From: Rhizorhapis sp. SPR117
Lineage (GTDB): Bacteria > Pseudomonadota > Alphaproteobacteria > Sphingomonadales > Sphingomonadaceae
Reading direction: 5' to 3'
Assembly (NCBI RefSeq): GCF_021742065.1
Contig: NZ_JAKKIE010000016.1
Span: 1 to 64,000, forward strand
DNA length: 64,000 nt
The notes under the pieces are model-generated. The model had not been told where the DNA came from, searched no databases, and saw only the letters and a list, made by a program, of their open reading frames with translations. Every line of letters begins with the position of its first letter. Within the stretch, counting starts at the first letter, position 1. Below, piece by piece: positions 44,333 to 52,270 of the stretch. The translations under genes and the position numbers were made by a program.

Positions 44333-45733
44333 CTATTTTCTGACCTGAATCTTCGCGATTTCCTGAAACCCCGGACCATCGCGATGAATGGATGTGTCGG
44401 ACTTGTCGGGCCGCCAGGCGACCGTGATGCCGCCAATGGGCACACCGCGATTGGCGAGTGCTGAAACCACCGCTGCGATGCGCTGATCGAGCAGGCTGTC
44501 ACGTTTCGCCGGATCCCAGTTTTCCGTGTCGCGCGCGACGATCATGAGATCGGTCGGACCGGTTGCCGCCCGTTGCGCCACGCGATCGAGCACGGACTGG
44601 CCAGCACCGGTCAACGTAGCATCACCAAACTCAAATCCAATCTGGAGCCCTGCGTCGCTTGCTGGTCCCGACGACCCGCCTCGATCAGTTCCAGTCGGTT
44701 GATTGAGCGAAGCCCCGGCCGGGGTCGAAGAACTAGTCTGACCAGCGGGAGCGGACGGAATTGCTACCTCGGCATTGGCAGGCTGGCGCAACGCCCGCCC
44801 TCGTAACTTGTCTGCAGGCAAATCTGGAATGGTTTCCAGCCGCTGACCCATGCAAGCCGCCGGATCGACTTTTGCAACCGCTGCCACCAGCCGCATGGTC
44901 GCTTCCTCAAGCGCTGTACGGATACCAAGCTGCAAAGGCTCCTGACCCTTTGCACCAATATTGATGTCGAAAAGGTCGGTGCCGAAGAAGCGGAATACAT
45001 CCGCTCCAATTTCATAGCCGCTAAACTGTTTTGTAAGACTGACTGTCTTTATTACCAACAAGGAGCGGGAATCAACTATACGAAGATCAACTGCCACACT
45101 TTGAGTAAAAACTCGGGCCTTAGGTCCGATATTATTAATCTGAATTTCGCCACCGCCCGAACGAATATTGTAGTTTAGTTCCGTGATTCCTCCAACGATA
45201 TAATAGTCGGACTGAGTTATGGTCCCTCCGAAATATGGAAGCCACGGAACCCTGTTGCCATTGACCTCATGAGCATTGCCATCACCAAGCTGCCGCCGGT
45301 CCGTATAGGCAAGCTCCCGCTCGGCAACGGTCGGATCAAAGCGCTCGGCAATCCTCAGCGGACCACCGATTTTGCCGAGCGCTGAATAGACCATTAACGC
45401 GCCGCCTTGGGTGATCGCGTTACCTTCGTTGATGGAATACTTGCCTGTATAGTCCTTGACGTCGCCCACGGCGATGACGCGCTGAGGACCGCGACTGGCA
45501 ATCAGTTGGTCGCCGAAGCACGCGAGCGCCGCTTCCATGGGGGAACGGTTATCGCGGACCGGCGGGCCAAGCGGAGTGGGCACCTCGCCGGGCGCAAGGC
45601 GCTGTGTGTCCAGCCCCGGATGCATGACCGCGCAGCCAGATACGCTTACCGCCGCTAAAGCGAGGACACTGGCGCGCACAAGCCGCCGGGGAAGGTTCGG
45701 TTTGCGTAACATTGTCTTGAATGCCTCTGACAT
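44333..45733 (-). CDS. CsgG/HfaB-type secretion lipoprotein (copy 2)
   Basis: A 466-residue lipoprotein (lipobox SVSGC near residue 34) of the CsgG/HfaB family, collinear with copy 1: AVGDVKDYTGKYS, SDYYIVGGITELNYNIRSGG, SLTKQFSGYEIGADVFRFFG, KGQEPLQLGIRTALEEA. The C-terminus again looks like a degenerate OmpA domain (FEFGDATLTGAGQSVLDRVA, DSLLDQRIAAVVSALANRG). Its ATG overlaps the hfaA stop (TGATG), as in copy 1. The region 45000-45250 is more AT-rich than copy 1, so the copies are old paralogues or separately acquired rather than a recent duplication. Confidence 0.85.
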   Translation of the reverse strand: MSEAFKTMLRKPNLPRRLVRASVLALAAVSVSGCAVMHPGLDTQRLAPGEVPTPLGPPVRDNRSPMEAALACFGDQLIASRGPQRVIAVGDVKDYTGKYSINEGNAITQGGALMVYSALGKIGGPLRIAERFDPTVAERELAYTDRRQLGDGNAHEVNGNRVPWLPYFGGTITQSDYYIVGGITELNYNIRSGGGEIQINNIGPKARVFTQSVAVDLRIVDSRSLLVIKTVSLTKQFSGYEIGADVFRFFGTDLFDINIGAKGQEPLQLGIRTALEEATMRLVAAVAKVDPAACMGQRLETIPDLPADKLRGRALRQPANAEVAIPSAPAGQTSSSTPAGASLNQPTGTDRGGSSGPASDAGLQIGFEFGDATLTGAGQSVLDRVAQRAATGPTDLMIVARDTENWDPAKRDSLLDQRIAAVVSALANRGVPIGGITVAWRPDKSDTSIHRDGPGFQEIAKIQVRK

Positions 45734-46269
45734 CAGTTGAGGGCGCCGTATTGGCAGGCGGTCGAGCCTGACACCGAGGCCGTCTGATCACCCGAGTTGA
45801 TTTGATCGGTGTTCAGCGCCTGCTGATTGTTGCCGCGCACGCTGGTCGACTGATCGCCCGACGTGCTGGCATCGACCGAACCGGAGTTGTTCTGATCGGC
45901 CGAGGTGGACCCTGAACCCGAACCAAACCCACTGCTGGTAGAAGTGGAGTTCGCATTGCCGGTCGACGTCGACGAATGGCCGCTGGTCGATGGCGAGTTG
46001 GCGATGGCACTGGATGACGATGAGTTACCGACCGCGCTTGCCGCGACGGAACAATTATATTGGCGATCGATGTAAGTATTATAGACGGGTGCGGCGTAGG
46101 TGCCGTTCTGCTTCTTCTGCCTCAGATCTTCCAGATAGGCCTTGTTGACCTTGTCTGCGGACGTGTCGAATTGCCACGCGCCGTTCTCGCCAACATTGTT
46201 GGCAAGAAGTGGCGATGACGAAAGCAGCGCGACGACGAGCGCACCCGAAATTATGGGTGACGTTTTCAT
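45733..46269 (-). CDS. HfaA-like small secreted protein (copy 2)
   Basis: A 178-residue secreted protein, the same length as copy 1. It keeps the two cysteines (QYNC, TACQYGALN) and the curlin-like end (ALNTDQINSGDQTASV). The signal peptide ends near LLA. The N-terminal domain after the signal (NVGENGAWQFDTSADKVNKA) also matches copy 1 (YGESYAWQFRTSADRVNLA). Its start overlaps the stop of the preceding small gene by ATGA, so hfa translation may be coupled to the small-gene chain. Confidence 0.65.
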   Translation of the reverse strand: MKTSPIISGALVVALLSSSPLLANNVGENGAWQFDTSADKVNKAYLEDLRQKKQNGTYAAPVYNTYIDRQYNCSVAASAVGNSSSSSAIANSPSTSGHSSTSTGNANSTSTSSGFGSGSGSTSADQNNSGSVDASTSGDQSTSVRGNNQQALNTDQINSGDQTASVSGSTACQYGALN

Positions 46270-46706
46270 GCAAGAATACTCCGGGGATCCGCTTTGAGGA
46301 GACGGAACTGATCGTTACAGGGCGGCGCGCACCATGGTGACGCGATGGAAACAGGAACGAGCCCCGCAGACGGTGCTGCGAGCGACTTGGGCGAGTGCGT
46401 TCCGGTGATAGGATATGGCGTGCGCGGCGCTTCTTTCGACGTCCTACGCACGCCACTCCAGCATCCTCTCCAGGAAGCTGTCAGGTGATCGCCGCGTCCG
46501 GCGATCGACGGGTTCGGCGAGACGCACCACCGTAGGGGTCGCGCTTTTGTTGCGCTGGTCGGTGTTGCGCCTCGCCTCCCCAGGGTGCGACCCGAGGGAA
46601 CCGGCAAGAAAGGGGGACAGCCGGGCTCGATCAGCGCCGTGAGGCCTGCGTTGCGGCCGTTCGGCGCCGTGGGCGCCGAAGCGTTCGGACGATGCGCCTT
46701 GCTCAT
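46266..46706 (-). CDS. Small basic protein in the EAL-hfa gene chain, frame uncertain
   Basis: The frame that starts at 46706 (ATGA overlap with the upstream gene) stays open to 46266 (ATGA overlap with hfaA) and would give 146 residues. However, the codon pattern shifts after about 40 residues: from about 46610 the next frame has much stronger G/C at third positions. That frame reads VVRLAEPVDRRTRRSPDSF then LERMLEWRA before stopping at 46444. One extra base at the five-G run 46612-46616 (plus strand) would join them into a protein of about 87 residues. Either a frameshift or an assembly indel. No family recognised. Confidence 0.45.
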   Translation of the reverse strand: MSKAHRPNASAPTAPNGRNAGLTALIEPGCPPFLPVPSGRTLGRRGATPTSATKARPLRWCVSPNPSIAGRGDHLTASWRGCWSGVRRTSKEAPRTPYPITGTHSPKSLAAPSAGLVPVSIASPWCAPPCNDQFRLLKADPRSILA

Positions 46707-46957
46707 TGGAACAGCCACCACACGGCCCAGGCGATCACCACCCAGAATGGAAGGCCGATCATTCCAAAGGCGACGACCCATGCAGCGAGAAGGGAGGGCC
46801 CATCGTCGCGTGGGGGCTGGACGACAGCCATCGTCCATTCTTCACAGTGGCCGGAGGAGCCGGTGTTGACCCAGCACACATAGGCCCCCGATCCATCAAT
46901 TGAGGACGGACGCTGCGCCGCGTCGGTCCCCACGGGGATTTCACGCAGGCCGTTCAT
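46703..46957 (-). CDS. Small membrane protein in the EAL-hfa gene chain
   Basis: An 84-residue protein. The N-terminal half is hydrophilic with two cysteines (AYVCWVNTGSSGHCEEW); the C-terminus is a strong membrane segment (AWVVAFGMIGLPFWVVIAWA plus VWWLF). The ATG overlaps the stop of the 58-residue gene upstream and its stop overlaps the next start, both as ATGA. Function unknown. Confidence 0.6.
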   Translation of the reverse strand: MNGLREIPVGTDAAQRPSSIDGSGAYVCWVNTGSSGHCEEWTMAVVQPPRDDGPSLLAAWVVAFGMIGLPFWVVIAWAVWWLFQ

Positions 46958-47130
46958 ATCATTGCGCTCGCGACCTGGAGGATCAGCCACCACAGGATCG
47001 CACTCAACGGTATCGCGATCATGCAGCCTTTCATGAAGCGGCGGCCGTCAGGCGAGGGTATTATCTCGTCATCATTCCTGATCTCGCTACGCTGGAATCG
47101 CGCGTACCCTTCACTCCCCCGCCTGATCAT
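46954..47130 (-). CDS. Tiny membrane protein (58 aa) in the EAL-hfa chain
   Basis: A 58-residue protein: basic start, a charged middle (DDEIIPSPDGRRF) and a C-terminal membrane segment (CMIAIPLSAILWWLILQVA). It overlaps both neighbours by ATGA. Together with the 84-residue gene it forms a pair of small membrane proteins of the same orientation. Function unknown; a role in envelope signalling or c-di-GMP output is conceivable. Confidence 0.55.
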   Translation of the reverse strand: MIRRGSEGYARFQRSEIRNDDEIIPSPDGRRFMKGCMIAIPLSAILWWLILQVASAMI

Positions 47131-47255
47131 GGCCGTCGCGCCTCCGTTGAAAGCTCGGCATTTCGGGTGACTGCGACCGCCGAATTGCCCGCCAGCAAGG
47201 AAGGATGCACAGACATCGACACCACGCCGCGGCTCAGGAAACGCGCGTTGATCAT
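47127..47255 (-). CDS. Very small ORF (42 aa) in the EAL-hfa chain
   Basis: A 42-residue frame (start MINARFLSRG) with ATGA overlaps at both ends. Composition is unremarkable and there is no membrane segment. Its reality rests only on the coupled starts and stops; it could instead be a translational linker. Confidence 0.4.
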   Translation of the reverse strand: MINARFLSRGVVSMSVHPSLLAGNSAVAVTRNAELSTEARRP

Positions 47256-47515
47256 GAGGCGATCTCCGCCGGCAGCGCGAATGTGCATGGAGTTCGGCGA
47301 TCCATTTTGCCGCCGTCGATCGGCAGCAGGAGACAGGTCGTCTGACGGCGCGCGAGCGGCTCGATCAGGTCGATCGCGAACTGGACGTGTGGAGCGGCAA
47401 GATCAGCCGCACCGCCTGTAAGCATCCGCTGTGAGAGCTGGAGCGTCTTGAGCGCCTGGTGGAGCGGATGCGCCGCTTCGCCCCCATGGCCCGTCATCTC
47501 TTCGACAGCCTTCAT
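47252..47515 (-). CDS. Small helical protein (87 aa) or C-terminus of the EAL protein
   Basis: An 87-residue frame (MKAVEEMTGHGGEAAHPLHQ then ALKTLQLSQRMLTGG) whose ATG overlaps the EAL stop by ATGA. The same frame is open for 170 codons upstream, and after the EAL core it reads DPDLAVGTRERRQRVF, which looks like a natural continuation of GRPG. So it may be either a coupled small gene or the true C-terminal extension of the EAL protein separated by a one-base indel near 47604-47610. Confidence 0.5.
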   Translation of the reverse strand: MKAVEEMTGHGGEAAHPLHQALKTLQLSQRMLTGGAADLAAPHVQFAIDLIEPLARRQTTCLLLPIDGGKMDRRTPCTFALPAEIAS

Positions 47516-48912
47516 GACGGCCGGCCCGAGATGGGGGAGTTTACTGGCAGCTCCCTGAAACCGCGTGAAGACCCGCTGGCGACGCTCTCGGGTTCCCACC
47601 GCCAGGTCCGGGTCAGCCCAGGCCGCCCGTGACGACAACCCTGCTGCCACATTGCGCCCGCCTCGAGTGCGAGTTTGCACTGCTCGTCGCTCTCGACGCC
47701 TTCGACGACCACGATGGAGGCCAGCGCATCGGCCAGCCCTACCAGATGCATGAAGGCGGCCCGGTCCCGTGGGGATTGTCCAGCGCGCGCGAGGAAGAAA
47801 CGATCGATCTTCGCAATGTCGGGCTTCAAAGCCAGAAGCTGCCTTACCGAAGCAAACCCGGTGCCGAAGTCGTCGACCGCAATCATGCAGCCCAGCGTGC
47901 GCATCCGCGATGCGAACGTCGCCGCCGCCGAGATGTTCGGGAAAGCGGTCGTCTCCGTGATCTCGATAACAAGGCGCTGCGCGACCGAACGGTCCGCCGC
48001 CAGACGCAGCTCGATATCCTGCCACCAGCCATCAAGTTGCGCGCTCTGCGCGGAGATATTGGCACCGAGCGTGACGCCTGGATTATTCTCGAGCTCCGCG
48101 ATGACGGATGAGAGAATGTAGTGATCAAGGGCACGGACGAGCCCCAACCGCTCCAGGCCCTCGATCAGACCGCCCGGCGGATGGCTGTTGCCCTCATCGT
48201 CGACCAGACGGATCAGACATTCATGATACAGTACTCCATTCGCATCCCCCGCGCCGCGAACAGGCTGCCAGGCAAGCGCGACCTGGCGGCCCTCGCGTCG
48301 AGGCAGCGTGGAGCCCTCCTGGCCGTCGATTGCTGCGAAAAGAGCAGCCATTTGCTCGACATCGATCGCGCCGAACAATTCGGCCGCGGCAGCCATGTCG
48401 CCGCGATAGCGCACGGACCAGACCTCGCCATAATCGGGCGCATCGCCGGGAAAGCGGACACGCTCAAGAGCATGCAGGGCACAGGAGGCCAGTGCATCGG
48501 GTCCATCGTTAACCTCCGCTTCCACGCCGGCCCATGCTCCGGAGACAGCAAGGTGCAGTTGCTCGCCCGCGCATTCGAGGGGCACCATCGCGATAGCGGC
48601 ACAAAAGGAGTGTATCCAGCGTTCGCAGGCCTTTTCGAGCGGCAGCCCGCCAAGCAGGGCACGGTTCCACAGGAGCACTTCGAGCCGCCCGTCCGGCTCG
48701 GGCGTCACAAGGCCGTCGTCGCGGAAAAAATCCGCCAGGATTCCGTTGAGTTGACCAACCGCCGATCGCGCTACTTCCGGCCCATAAGCGCGCAGGATAT
48801 GAGGGTAATTATCGATCCGAAAAACGAAGTGGATGCTCTGGACATCAGGGCGCCGGGCGCGAGGCCGCAGAAAGTGGATGCTTGCGCCCTTCTCCTCCGT
48901 TCTCCCTTCCAT
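47512..48912 (-). CDS. Degenerate-GGDEF / EAL c-di-GMP phosphodiesterase
   Basis: A 466-residue protein. Residues about 20-190 resemble a GGDEF domain that has lost its signature; residues 205-430 are an EAL domain with the catalytic set present: E231 (HECL, i.e. ECL instead of EAL), N285 (NISAQ), E317 (EITET), D347-D348 (DDFGTG), K368 (KID), E404 (EGVES) and Q424. It should hydrolyse c-di-GMP. The last 35 residues (after GRPG) are unusual and a one-base indel may hide a longer C-terminus. AGGGGG precedes the ATG. The chain of small genes and the hfa cluster follow on the same strand, and the left arm of an 18-bp inverted repeat lies 50 bp upstream. Confidence 0.85.
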   Translation of the reverse strand: MEGRTEEKGASIHFLRPRARRPDVQSIHFVFRIDNYPHILRAYGPEVARSAVGQLNGILADFFRDDGLVTPEPDGRLEVLLWNRALLGGLPLEKACERWIHSFCAAIAMVPLECAGEQLHLAVSGAWAGVEAEVNDGPDALASCALHALERVRFPGDAPDYGEVWSVRYRGDMAAAAELFGAIDVEQMAALFAAIDGQEGSTLPRREGRQVALAWQPVRGAGDANGVLYHECLIRLVDDEGNSHPPGGLIEGLERLGLVRALDHYILSSVIAELENNPGVTLGANISAQSAQLDGWWQDIELRLAADRSVAQRLVIEITETTAFPNISAAATFASRMRTLGCMIAVDDFGTGFASVRQLLALKPDIAKIDRFFLARAGQSPRDRAAFMHLVGLADALASIVVVEGVESDEQCKLALEAGAMWQQGCRHGRPGLTRTWRWEPESVASGSSRGFRELPVNSPISGRPS

Positions 48913-48961
48913 AGTCGCCCCCTTTGATCGAGCGAGAACATCGCCTGATTCTGCGACCGAA

Positions 48962-48979
48962 TACCCAATTCTGTATCAG
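48962..48979. repeat. Inverted repeat, left arm (recombinase cassette)
   Basis: TACCCAATTCTGTATCAG, an exact 18-of-18 inverted match to 49843-49860. It lies between the divergent EAL gene (start 48912) and the recombinase gene (start 49057). The two arms enclose 899 bp counted outer edge to outer edge. Confidence 0.85.
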
Positions 48980-49056
48980 CGCCCGGTCATGACGCCGATG
49001 CAGGTCAAGCCGGCGGTGATCGCATAAAATTTAGAGGCGTCTCGAAAGCGGGGCCG

Positions 49057-49884
49057 ATGACACCGTCGACGATCTACGATCGTGAAGGACAGCGAAAATA
49101 TTTAACTCCAGCTGAAATGGATAATTTCCTGACAGCGGCCGAAGAAGAGGAGCTATCCGTACGCAGCTTTTGCTGGATGCTCGCTGTTACCGGCTGCCGT
49201 ATTTCCGAAGCCCTCGCGATGACTGTCCGTAACGTCGACTTTGAAGCGAAGCATGTCATCATCCAGAGCCTGAAGAAGCGCGGAAAGCTGGTTTTCCGGG
49301 CTGTTCCGCTGCCCGCGAAGTTCCTCAAGGAGCTTGAAAAATGGTTCAGCGCCAGACCTTTGGACGACGCACGTCTTTGGCCCTGGTCACGGATGACCGG
49401 TTATCGGCGCATCTGCGAAGTAATGCAGAAGGCGCGGATATTCGGGAGCTACGCCAGCCCAAAGGGGTTGCGCCACGGCTTTGGCGTGAGGGCCATTCAG
49501 GCCAGTGTGCCGCTTACCCTCGTGCAGAAATGGCTCGGACACGCAGACATAAAGACCACCGCAATCTACACTTGCGCTATGGGTCCCGAAGAGCGTGAGA
49601 TCGCGGCGCGCATGTGGCGCAGCTCCCGCGTCGGTTCGCACCCCGAACCCAAAAACGCGGTCCAGGCGGCCGATTGGACGGCAATCGAACCTGGTCTTAA
49701 AATGACCGAAAAAGATCGCGAGGAGCGGCGCTCCGACTCAAAAAAACCTCGCAGAACTGCGAGTTTCGCAGCGGCGCAGGGGTCTCCCGAAGCACCTGAT
49801 GTCGCACGATTTTTACGCCTGGCGTTCAACTTCTATTGCCCTCTGATACAGAATTGGGTACAGTGTCACGCGGTTTCCCTTTAG
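49057..49884 (+). CDS. Catalytic-domain-only tyrosine recombinase (copy 1)
   Basis: A 275-residue tyrosine recombinase without the N-terminal core-binding domain, a size and layout like the FimB/FimE inversion recombinases. Catalytic residues: R in TGCRISEAL, KGLRHGFG (the first His of the HxxR box is Lys, the Arg is kept), H in WLGHADIKTT and Tyr in AIYTCAM. Its last codons run through the right arm of the inverted repeat (PLIQNWVQ), so inversion would change its C-terminus. The companion gene at 51092 is about 50% identical by eye and points the other way. Probably a DNA invertase or small-element recombinase. Confidence 0.85.
   Translation: MTPSTIYDREGQRKYLTPAEMDNFLTAAEEEELSVRSFCWMLAVTGCRISEALAMTVRNVDFEAKHVIIQSLKKRGKLVFRAVPLPAKFLKELEKWFSARPLDDARLWPWSRMTGYRRICEVMQKARIFGSYASPKGLRHGFGVRAIQASVPLTLVQKWLGHADIKTTAIYTCAMGPEEREIAARMWRSSRVGSHPEPKNAVQAADWTAIEPGLKMTEKDREERRSDSKKPRRTASFAAAQGSPEAPDVARFLRLAFNFYCPLIQNWVQCHAVSL
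49843..49860. repeat. Inverted repeat, right arm (recombinase cassette)
   Basis: CTGATACAGAATTGGGTA, exact inverted partner of 48962-48979, located inside the 3' end of the recombinase gene. Bases just beyond the 18 do not match on either side, so the repeat has sharp limits. Confidence 0.85.
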
Positions 49885-50483
49885 GTTTCATATACTTATC
49901 CTTCCATTCGCGGCAAGCTGCACATGCCGACGTTGTCATCGATTGCCGATGACCGGCACATTAAGGGAACGCATGCGTCCAGCCCATCGACGCTGCACCT
50001 GATTGTCGCAAATGACGTGGATTACCGCCGGTTTTAGCGGTTTTTGGCCGTCGCCAAGCCAAGCGCACCGTGAGACAAGGCGTGTGTGGGACAAGGTGGG
50101 ACAATGACGTGCATGAAGCGCACGATTTTTCGGGTGCTGCAAGCCGTCAGGCGCGCAGCGCGTTGTACATTTGGCCAGTCAGTTCATGCGATCAGCCGAC
50201 AGGCTTTGGACAGGTGCGTCGGACCCCGATCTGAAGCGCTTGAGGCAACCGCCATCGGAGTTCATCGGAAAGAAAATTTGCGCAGGTGCGAACATCAGCA
50301 GGCGCATGCGGTGGAACCGGGCCGGTCAGGCCGGCCCGGAACTCTCGAGGGTAATTCTACGCCCGCCGGAACCTGAAAGAGGAAAGGCGGGCTCCACATC
50401 TCGCGATGCGTACGAGTTGCGCAGCGCCGGGATCCAGCCTCGCTGGCCCCAGCTTGCGACTGCGTGGAGGGAGAGCGCGCGCT
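49885..50483. other. Non-coding region between recombinase genes, part 1
   Basis: No convincing gene. It holds a weak terminator-like hairpin (ACCGC 50024-50028, GCGGT 50037-50041, followed by TTTT) that could end the recombinase transcript. Three close copies of a GGACAA-like word (GAGACAA, GGGACAA, GGGACAA) lie at about 50073-50105. The rest is mixed sequence without coding bias. Confidence 0.35.
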
Positions 50484-50684
50484 TTACGATCCGGCGGATG
50501 ATCGCATGGCGCCTGCGAGAGTGGTAATTTCGTGGTGCGACATTTCCAGGTTTCCGTTGTTCTCCAACTTGTTCGCCGCGGCGTGCACGATTTCGCTATC
50601 GAGCACTCCCGATGCGACGAGCATCGAAAGGGTGGTTTGGGCTAGTGCAAAAGCAACACGGCCCGCGTCAATTTCGGCGGCCAT
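50484..50684 (-). CDS. Small hypothetical protein between the recombinases
   Basis: A 66-residue helical protein (FALAQTTLSMLVASGVLDSE, IVHAAANKLENNGNLEM). A strong ribosome-binding site (GAGGAG, seven bases before the ATG) makes it likely to be translated. It stands alone between two convergent recombinase genes. No family recognised. Confidence 0.5.
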   Translation of the reverse strand: MAAEIDAGRVAFALAQTTLSMLVASGVLDSEIVHAAANKLENNGNLEMSHHEITTLAGAMRSSAGS

Positions 50685-51091
50685 GACAGGCTCCTCATTT
50701 CAAATTTTTGACGGAACGACAGTGCCTTACGCCCAGGCGGCGTTTACACGGCAATGTCCTTTGCTAGCGTCTACCGCTTTTCGAGCGATGTCACGGCCCA
50801 ATCGGTAAAGGACCGCGAGGCTGCGTTGAACGTCCCGGAAGATCGAAGAGATTAGACCGAGCGCGCTGTCTGACCGACGATTCGAAGTTATTCAATGGCA
50901 TGGGTCGCGCTTCGACAAGCATCCGCTCCCGATCGACCTTTGTCGCGGTCGAATGCTACCCGCACCGGCTTGCCGACAATGAGGACCTGCCTCGCACGTT
51001 CGCTGCAAGTCACAAAAGAACCCGACCAAGAGCCGTCCCATTTGCTACGGAAGGCTCGGCCGTCCGCGCGAAGCCGTCGAGTTGCTCGGCG
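50685..51091. other. Non-coding region between recombinase genes, part 2
   Basis: No supported gene. The left end contains the probable promoter of the 66-residue gene. No inverted copy of the 18-bp repeat was found here or around the second recombinase. Confidence 0.35.
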
Positions 51092-51922
51092 TCATGCCAA
51101 GGAGAATCGGCGCTCGGGTTCCTCCGAGCGACAGGCGTGATGGAAGAGTTCCCCGACATGGTTGTTGAGCACTCTGGCGAGTCTCAGCAGCGACCCAGTC
51201 TTGCGGGCGGCTTGCGGAAGAAAGGTGTCGGTGGGTGTCTGATCATGCCCGGTGACTGGCAGGACGACAGCCGTGCCCACATCGGCAGAGGGCACGCGAG
51301 GCACCACCACGATGCGCTTGCGTCTGGGTTGCCGCTGAGGCCCCCTTTTGGTTTCGGACCGCCACATGCGCGAGGCGAACTGACGCTCTTCAGGCCCCAT
51401 CGCATCGGTATAGATCGTCGTCGTCTTGATATCGGCATGGCCGAGCCAGCGCTGGATCAGGTTTAACGGAATGTTCGACTGGATCGCGCTGACGCCAAAG
51501 GCATGGCGCAGGCCTTTCGGCGAAGCATGAGCGCCGGTGACCCGGGCGGCCTGCATAACCTCGCAGACCCGGCGATAGCCGGTCATGCGCGACCAGGGCC
51601 AGAGACGGTCCGGACCCAAAATCCCCTCATCAAGGGCATCTCGCAGCAGGCGCAGCAATAGCGGTGACAGGGGAATCGTGCGGAAGACCTGCTTGCCCCG
51701 CTTTTTCAGGCTCTCGACGATCACATGGCCAGCTTCAAAATCGATGCTGTCCTCGGACAGCGCAAGGGCTTCGGAAATGCGGCAGCCGGTCGCTGCCAGC
51801 ATCCAGCAAAAGCTGCGGACACATTTCTCACGTCCCGCAGCGGCATGGAGGAACGACTCGCGTTCCCGCTCAGTCAAATATTTTCTCCGACCTGCCCTAT
51901 CGTTAACTGTCCAAGACGACAA
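51092..51922 (-). CDS. Catalytic-domain-only tyrosine recombinase (copy 2)
   Basis: A 276-residue paralogue of the recombinase at 49057, in opposite orientation. It keeps R in TGCRISEAL, PKGLRHAFG, WLGHADIKTT and the Tyr in TIYTDAM. The probable start is TTG at 51922, which aligns with the start of copy 1 (MSSWTVNDRAGRRKYL against MTPSTIYDREGQRKYL). The 70-residue C-terminal tail differs fully from copy 1. No flanking repeat was detected, so its target is unknown; it might act on the repeats around copy 1, as FimB and FimE share one switch. Confidence 0.8.
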   Translation of the reverse strand: MSSWTVNDRAGRRKYLTERERESFLHAAAGREKCVRSFCWMLAATGCRISEALALSEDSIDFEAGHVIVESLKKRGKQVFRTIPLSPLLLRLLRDALDEGILGPDRLWPWSRMTGYRRVCEVMQAARVTGAHASPKGLRHAFGVSAIQSNIPLNLIQRWLGHADIKTTTIYTDAMGPEERQFASRMWRSETKRGPQRQPRRKRIVVVPRVPSADVGTAVVLPVTGHDQTPTDTFLPQAARKTGSLLRLARVLNNHVGELFHHACRSEEPERRFSLA

Positions 51923-52270
51923 ATTTCCGGCCCCCTCTACTGTTTTAGCTGCCGCGACGTAGGGGTAATTTAGTTTACAAAACCTTCATCTTGACCGGGT
52001 TGACCGCGAATTATCCGGTCTCGTTCGAAAACCTGTCGCGGGGTAGTGAAGGATACAGTGCCATTTCCGAGGCCATTTCGGCAGCGGGTGCGCAACGTCT
52101 CGCGCGATGCTGCCGCAGAGCCCGACAGGTCGACCATATGGAAGACGCTTCGCCGGATCTCACCCGTTTACGCCACACGACTTGCGGAACGCGAACGCAC
52201 TCGAAAGCGCCTATACCTGTTATGCCTCCGACTGTCAGCGGGCGACCGCATAGATGTTGTAGAATAGATA
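51923..52270. other. Intergenic region with no supported gene
   Basis: Separates the second recombinase from the transfer genes. It is moderately AT-rich near 51955-52000, where the recombinase promoter probably lies. No reading frame with coding bias, repeat or hairpin worth naming was found. Confidence 0.35.

Noticed and set aside
46900..47421. 173-residue plus-strand frame
   Set aside because: Antisense to the chain of small genes; no start signal or family.
50800..52020. Inverted repeat around the second recombinase
   Set aside because: I searched by eye for the 18-mer and for other matching arms and found none.
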